64,000 nucleotides of DNA from Sphaerotilus natans (GTDB lineage: Bacteria > Pseudomonadota > Gammaproteobacteria > Burkholderiales > Burkholderiaceae_C). A model generated the notes under the pieces. That model did not search any database, was not told the DNA's origin, and saw only the letters and a program-made list of their open reading frames with translations. Where the stretch lies: assembly GCF_900156335.1 (NCBI RefSeq), contig NZ_FTMZ01000002.1:282293-346292 (forward strand), read 5' to 3'. The translations under genes and the position numbers were made by a program. Of this stretch, positions 60,230 to 64,000 are shown piece by piece; the stretch's first letter is position 1, and the number at the start of each line of letters is the position of its first letter.

Positions 60230-61939
60230 ATGAGCACCGCCCTGCCCCGCCCCTGGCTGGCCCACTATCCGCCTGGCGTGCCTGCCGAGATCGACCTGAG
60301 CGATGCCGGCACGCTGGTCGATCTGCTCGATGACGGCCTGCGCCGCCATGCGGCCCGGCCGGCCGCGGTCTTTCTCGGCGAGAGCAGCGGCTTCGAGCAT
60401 CTGGACCGCGAGGCCGAGGCGCTGACCGTCTGGCTGCAGCGCCACGGCGTGGTGCCGGGCACCCGGGTGGCGCTGATGATGCCCAACCTGCCGCAGTACA
60501 TGGTCGCGATCACCGCGGTGCTGCGCGCCGGCGGCATCGTGGTCAATGTCAACCCGCTCTACACCCCGCGCGAGCTCGAGCACCAGCTGCGCGATGCCGG
60601 CGCGGAAGTGATCGTGCTGCTGGAGAACTTCGCCGCGACGCTGCAGCAGGTGATCGAGCGCACCGCGGTGCGCCATGTGCTGCTGACCTCCACCGGCGAC
60701 ATGCTGCCGGCCTGGAAAGGCCGGCTGATCGACTTCGCCGTGCGCCATGTGCGCAAGATGGTGCCGGCCTTCGAGCTGCCGCTGGAGGACGGGCGCAGCG
60801 TCAGCCGCTGGCGGCCGGCGCTGCGCTCGGCGCGTGGCCAGCACCGGAGCCCGGTGCAGGTGCGGCCCGACGACATCGCCTTTCTTCAGTACACCGGCGG
60901 CACCACCGGGGTGTCCAAGGGCGCGGTGCTGCTGCACCGTCATGTGGTCGCCAATGTGCGCCAGTGCGAGGCCTGGTTCTCGCCGCAGTTCCGCAGCTTC
61001 GGCGCGCAGCAGCTCACCGGGGTGTGCGCGCTGCCGCTCTATCACATCTTCGCGCTGACCCTGTCCTTCTTCTTCGGCGTGCGCATGGGGGTGCGGCTGA
61101 TCCTGATCCCGAACCCGCGCGACCTGAAGGCGCTGGTGGGCGCGCTGCGCGGCCAGCGCTTCCACATGTTCCCGGCGGTCAACACGCTGTTCAACGCGCT
61201 GGCCCACGACCCCGCCTTCGCGCGGCTGGACTTCTCGGCGCTGGTGGTCAGCAACGGCGGCGGCATGGCGGTGCAGCAGGCCACCGCCGAGAAATGGCTG
61301 CAGGTCACCGGATGCCCGGTCGCCGAGGGCTACGGCCTGTCGGAGACCTCGCCGGTGGCCACCGCCAACCGGCTCGACCTGAAGACCTTCACCGGCACCA
61401 TCGGCCTGCCGGTGCCCTCGACCGACATCACCATCCGCGACGACGAGGGCCGCGACCTGCCCTTCGGCCAGGCCGGCGAGATCTGCATCCGCGGCCCGCA
61501 GGTCATGGCCGGCTACTGGCAGCGCCCCGACGAGACCGCCAAGGTCATGAGCGCCGACGGCTTCTTCCGCTCCGGCGACATCGGCGTGATGTCGCCCGAC
61601 GGCCAGGTGCGCATCGTCGACCGCAAGAAGGACATGATCCTGGTGTCGGGCTTCAACGTCTATCCGACCGAGATCGAGCAGGTCGTCAGCCAGCATCCCG
61701 GCGTGCTCGAATGCGCCGCCTTCGGCGTGCCCGACACGCACAGCGGCGAGGCGGTGCGGCTGTGCGTGGTGCGCAGCGACCCCGCGCTGTCGGAGACCGA
61801 GATCGCCGAGCACTGCCGGCGCCATCTCACCGCCTACAAGTGCCCTCGCCAGATCGAGTTCCGCGACGAGCTGCCCAAGAGCAATGTCGGCAAGATCCTC
61901 CGGCGCGAGCTGCGCGACTCGGCACGCAGCAGCGCCTGA
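60230..61939 (+). CDS. fadD: Long-chain acyl-CoA synthetase
   Basis: This 569-residue enzyme activates fatty acids to acyl-CoA through acyl-AMP. It shows LQYTGGTTGVSKGAVL (AMP-binding P-loop), AVNTLFNALAHDPAF, GYGLSETSPV, DDEGRDLPFGQAGEICIRGPQVM, FFRSGDIGVMSPDG and the C-terminal PKSNVGKILRREL with the catalytic Lys. The Shine-Dalgarno sequence GGAGGAG lies just before the ATG. Length is as usual for FadD. Divergent from the lipase-like gene. Confidence 0.93.
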   Translation: MSTALPRPWLAHYPPGVPAEIDLSDAGTLVDLLDDGLRRHAARPAAVFLGESSGFEHLDREAEALTVWLQRHGVVPGTRVALMMPNLPQYMVAITAVLRAGGIVVNVNPLYTPRELEHQLRDAGAEVIVLLENFAATLQQVIERTAVRHVLLTSTGDMLPAWKGRLIDFAVRHVRKMVPAFELPLEDGRSVSRWRPALRSARGQHRSPVQVRPDDIAFLQYTGGTTGVSKGAVLLHRHVVANVRQCEAWFSPQFRSFGAQQLTGVCALPLYHIFALTLSFFFGVRMGVRLILIPNPRDLKALVGALRGQRFHMFPAVNTLFNALAHDPAFARLDFSALVVSNGGGMAVQQATAEKWLQVTGCPVAEGYGLSETSPVATANRLDLKTFTGTIGLPVPSTDITIRDDEGRDLPFGQAGEICIRGPQVMAGYWQRPDETAKVMSADGFFRSGDIGVMSPDGQVRIVDRKKDMILVSGFNVYPTEIEQVVSQHPGVLECAAFGVPDTHSGEAVRLCVVRSDPALSETEIAEHCRRHLTAYKCPRQIEFRDELPKSNVGKILRRELRDSARSSA

Positions 61940-61957
61940 TCTCCACAGCCCCGCGCC

Positions 61958-62034
61958 GCTTCTTCACGGCTTCTTCACGGCTTCTTCACCGGTTGCTCAC
62001 CGGTTCCTCACTGGTTGTTCACAGCTTTCCCACA
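61958..62034. repeat. Seven tandem 11-bp units downstream of fadD
   Basis: Seven direct units of exactly 11 bases: two of GCTTCTTCACG, then GCTTCTTCACC, GGTTGCTCACC, GGTTCCTCACT, GGTTGTTCACA and GCTTTCCCACA. Within each unit a 9-mer resembles a weak DnaA box (TTATCCACA), with matches rising from 5-6 of 9 at the left to 7 of 9 at the right end. The last units overlap the 3' end of the SET-domain gene. The array is not coding on the plus strand since fadD has ended. Confidence 0.6.
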
Positions 62035-62438
62035 CAGCCGGGCACGCCGCAGTGGCAGGTCATGCCACCTTCATGGTGCGTCTCTCCATAGTCGCAGGTG
62101 ATCTCGTCGCCTTCATCGATCTGCCGCATCGAATGGATTTCGACCCGCCCCTGACGGATGCGAAGCACCGCATTGGGGCGGCAGCAGTGGTTCGTGAAGC
62201 GCAGCGGGTCAAGCGATCTTGAGGCATCGATCGCTTTCCGGTCGGAAATTTCCACCATCATGATGCGATCGACGTTCTTCACCCGTTCGCGGGCTTCCTG
62301 GACGCTGATGGCCTCCCCCCGGATCTCGCCGATCTTGCGACCCGGCGGAATCGGCTCGGCGGCAAAGGCGCCGGTGCCATCGATCCGGCTCGGGGCATTG
62401 ATGACGGCGTATTTCTGAGGGTTGGCAGGCTTGCCCAT
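62019..62438 (-). CDS. Small SET-domain protein, putative lysine methyltransferase
   Basis: This 139-residue protein has SET-domain signatures: a GTGAFAAEPIPPGRKIGEI start motif, NHCCRPNA (83-90, SAM-binding), EITCDYGET (112-120) and a post-SET CHCGVPGCVG zinc-type motif (Cys128, 130, 135). It starts at MGKPANP. Such bacterial SET proteins are rare and may methylate bacterial or host proteins. It lies between the 11-bp repeat array and the origin-like region. Its target is unknown. Confidence 0.82.
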   Translation of the reverse strand: MGKPANPQKYAVINAPSRIDGTGAFAAEPIPPGRKIGEIRGEAISVQEARERVKNVDRIMMVEISDRKAIDASRSLDPLRFTNHCCRPNAVLRIRQGRVEIHSMRQIDEGDEITCDYGETHHEGGMTCHCGVPGCVGKL

Positions 62439-63077
62439 GGACGGTTCCCCGATCGACTGAAGCCGCGATGGTACGGGTAGCCGACCGGCCTGCCGGCCCA
62501 GCGGCCAGCTGCAGACCCGAGTTATCCACCGCTGTGGATAAAAAGCTGTGGACAACTCTCCTGAAATGGCAGATTCGTGAGATGCCTCACGCACATCCGC
62601 GGTTCATGCCCCAGCCTGGGGACAAGTCTGTGAACAAGCAGGGGAGAGCACATGAACAACTCGGGAAAACACGGGGCCGCCCGAAGTTGCTCTCTTTCTG
62701 TCCACCGCAATCCCCAGGGTCTTCCACAGAGTTATCCAAGACCCAAGTCATTGATTTCAAAAGGAAAACATGAGTTCTCCACAGAAATCCGGCCCCTCTA
62801 CTACTATCTACTACTTATAAATACAGAAGAAGACAGGGATAACTTTTTGGGGGAGAAGGCAGGGAAGGAAGGCCGTGGCGGCAGAAGCCGCAGCAGCCCA
62901 GGACAGCCTGGAACAGCCCAAAGACAGGTCTTGAGGAAAGAGGACTGGACAAGGCTGCGCCAGGAACACCTGCAGAGGCCTGCAGAGAAGCTTTGTGCAG
63001 ACAGCTGGCACACATCTTGAAAGCACACGGGCTCCAACTCACGTTTCTCGCTTCACTTCTTTCGCGGAGACTTCCAG
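62439..63077. other. 639-bp non-coding region between SET and binding-protein genes
   Basis: This region has no credible gene; short open frames inside have neither ribosome binding sites nor family motifs. It is less GC-rich than the surrounding genes, and 62797-62860 is AT-rich. It includes the origin-like element described separately and, at its right end, the promoter and leader of the binding-protein gene. The part 62860-63060 holds purine-rich sequence without recognised structure. Confidence 0.7.
62522..62823. other. Replication-origin-like element with DnaA boxes and DnaA-trio repeats
   Basis: DnaA box-like 9-mers: TTATCCACC (62522-62530), perfect TGTGGATAA (62533-62541, minus strand), TGTGGACAA (62547-62555, minus), TGTGAACAA (62629-62637, minus), TCTTCCACA (62720-62728), TTATCCAAG (62732-62740) and TTCTCCACA (62775-62783). 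Twelve bases after the latter comes a GC cluster GGCCCC (62791-62796), then CTACTACTATCTACTACT (62798-62815), which on the other strand reads as TAG trinucleotides, then an AT-rich TTATAAATA (62815-62823). This order of box, GC cluster, TAG trios and AT-rich stretch is the basal unwinding arrangement of bacterial oriC. dnaA is not in the window. Confidence 0.6.
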
Positions 63078-64000
63078 ATGAATCACAAGCTCAATGTCGC
63101 TCTCGCTGGCCTGGCACTGCTGGCTGCCGCAGGTTCTGCCTCGGCCCAGGAAGTGGTCAAGATCGGCCATGTGGGCCCGACGAGCGGCGGCATCGCGCAC
63201 CTGGGCAAGGACAACGAGAACGGCGCGCGCATGGCCGTGGACGAGCTCAATGCCAAGGGCGTGACGATCGGCGGCAAGAAGGTGAAGTTCGAGCTGCTGG
63301 CCGAGGACGACGGCGGTGACCCGAAGCAGGGCACGGCGGCGGCGCAGAAGCTGGTGGACTCGAAGGTCGCCGGCGTGGTGGGCCACCTGAGCTCGGGCAC
63401 GTCGATCCCGGCGTCGAAGATCTACAGCGACGCGGGCATTCCGCAGGTGTCGCCGACGGCGACGAACCCGAAGTACACGCGCCAGGGCTTCAAGACGACC
63501 TTCCGCGTGGTGGCGGACGACGTGCACCTGGGCGGCACGCTGGGCAAGTACGCGGTGACGCAGCTCAAGGGCAAGTCGATCGCGGTGATCGATGACCGCA
63601 CCGCCTACGGTCAGGGCGTTGCCGACGAGTTCGAGAAGGGCGTGAAGGCCGCGGGCGGCCGCACGGTGGCGCGCGAGTTCACCAACGACAAGGCGACGGA
63701 CTTCACCGCGATCCTGACCAACCTGAAGGCGAAGAAGCCGGACATCGTGTTCTTCGGCGGGATGGACGCGGTGGCGGGCCCGATGATCCGGCAGATGAAG
63801 CAGCTGGGCATCAAGGCGAAGTTCATGGGCGGCGACGGCATCTGCTCGGGCGAGCTGCCCAAGCTGTCGGGCGGCGCGATGGAGGACAGCCAGGTGGTGT
63901 GCGCCGAGGCTGGCGGCGTCGAAGGCGAGCAGAAGAAGGGCATGGACGAGTTCAAGGCCCGCTTCAAGACGAAGTTCAACGCGGACGTGCAGATCTACGC
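63078..64000 (+). CDS. Branched-chain amino acid-type ABC transporter binding protein (partial)
   Basis: The gene runs off the right end; 307 codons are visible. A signal peptide of about 23 residues (cleavage after ASA) is followed by VKIGHVGPTSGGIAHLGKDNENGARMAVDELNAKG, SSGTSIPASKIYSDAGI, AVIDDRTAYGQGVADEF and DKATDFTAILTNLKAKKPD, all typical of the Leu/Ile/Val-binding family (SBP family 4). The ATG at 63078 has a GGAGA Shine-Dalgarno sequence. It is related to the gene at 30817-31956. Its permease and ATPase genes, if linked, would be further right. Confidence 0.92.
   Translation, partial: MNHKLNVALAGLALLAAAGSASAQEVVKIGHVGPTSGGIAHLGKDNENGARMAVDELNAKGVTIGGKKVKFELLAEDDGGDPKQGTAAAQKLVDSKVAGVVGHLSSGTSIPASKIYSDAGIPQVSPTATNPKYTRQGFKTTFRVVADDVHLGGTLGKYAVTQLKGKSIAVIDDRTAYGQGVADEFEKGVKAAGGRTVAREFTNDKATDFTAILTNLKAKKPDIVFFGGMDAVAGPMIRQMKQLGIKAKFMGGDGICSGELPKLSGGAMEDSQVVCAEAGGVEGEQKKGMDEFKARFKTKFNADVQIY

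Noticed and set aside
62652..63020. 122-residue open frame in the non-coding region right of the SET gene
   Set aside because: It has no ribosome binding site or recognisable domain, low-complexity composition, and overlaps the origin-like element.

Overview
The window is GC-rich chromosomal DNA with dense, mostly Gram-negative gene content. It looks like a betaproteobacterium of the order Burkholderiales, perhaps near Leptothrix, Sphaerotilus or Rubrivivax. The evidence is the EpsF/EpsG-type exopolysaccharide genes, a Bug-family (tripartite tricarboxylate) binding protein, the DUF2868/DUF3482 pair, and the order metK | two lipid A-type acyltransferases, dapF, DUF484. The genus cannot be fixed from the sequence. 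No tRNA, rRNA, CRISPR array or insertion sequence was recognised.

Region 1 (1-11650) is an exopolysaccharide locus. A leftward operon encodes a chain-length regulator (EpsF), an EpsG-type P-loop ATPase, a flippase, a polymerase, a GT2 and a GT4 glycosyltransferase, and a fusion of a GT4 glycosyltransferase to a second EpsG module. Most of these genes overlap by a few bases. A 336-bp AT-richer spacer separates it from a rightward pair: the initiating sugar-phosphate transferase and a second glycosyltransferase-like protein. The end of a beta-helix protein lies at the left edge.

Region 2 (11672-22359) holds sensory and housekeeping genes: a chemoreceptor, the DUF3482 GTPase/DUF2868 membrane protein pair, a Bug binding protein, an HD-GYP response regulator with a histidine kinase that carries Hpt but no receiver, an outer membrane barrel and a SAM methyltransferase.

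Region 3 (22587-28619) is an alpha-galactoside (melibiose/raffinose-type) operon: operator, two ABC permeases, binding protein, MelA and a LacI regulator. It has no ATPase gene. Region 4 (28609-36090) holds exoA, pyrE, a DUF4124 protein, a branched-chain amino acid-type binding protein, gatB, a DUF1566 protein, a thioredoxin-like protein and rlmI. Region 5 (36193-45283) is a polyol operon: an SmoEFGK/MtlEFGK-type transporter, a ribitol dehydrogenase-like SDR, D-arabinitol 4-dehydrogenase, an AraC regulator and xylulokinase. Its route is polyol uptake, oxidation to D-xylulose and phosphorylation into the pentose phosphate pathway. Its ATPase could also energise the alpha-galactoside importer.

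Region 6 (45237-52507) is the conserved DUF484-dapF-acyltransferase-metK neighbourhood. It is interrupted by a RES/Xre-type toxin-antitoxin pair with an extra small gene. Region 7 (52531-61939) holds a chemoreceptor paired with a free-standing Cache protein, a ProQ-like RNA chaperone, purT, ppk2, an Lrp/AsnC regulator, a lipase-like hydrolase and fadD.

The most notable non-coding segment is 61958-62823. It has an 11-bp phased repeat array, a SET-domain gene, and an intergenic region with several DnaA boxes, a GC cluster, TAG-trinucleotide repeats and an AT-rich stretch. Together these look like a bacterial replication origin, although dnaA is not within the window. A branched-chain amino acid-type binding protein gene runs off the right end.
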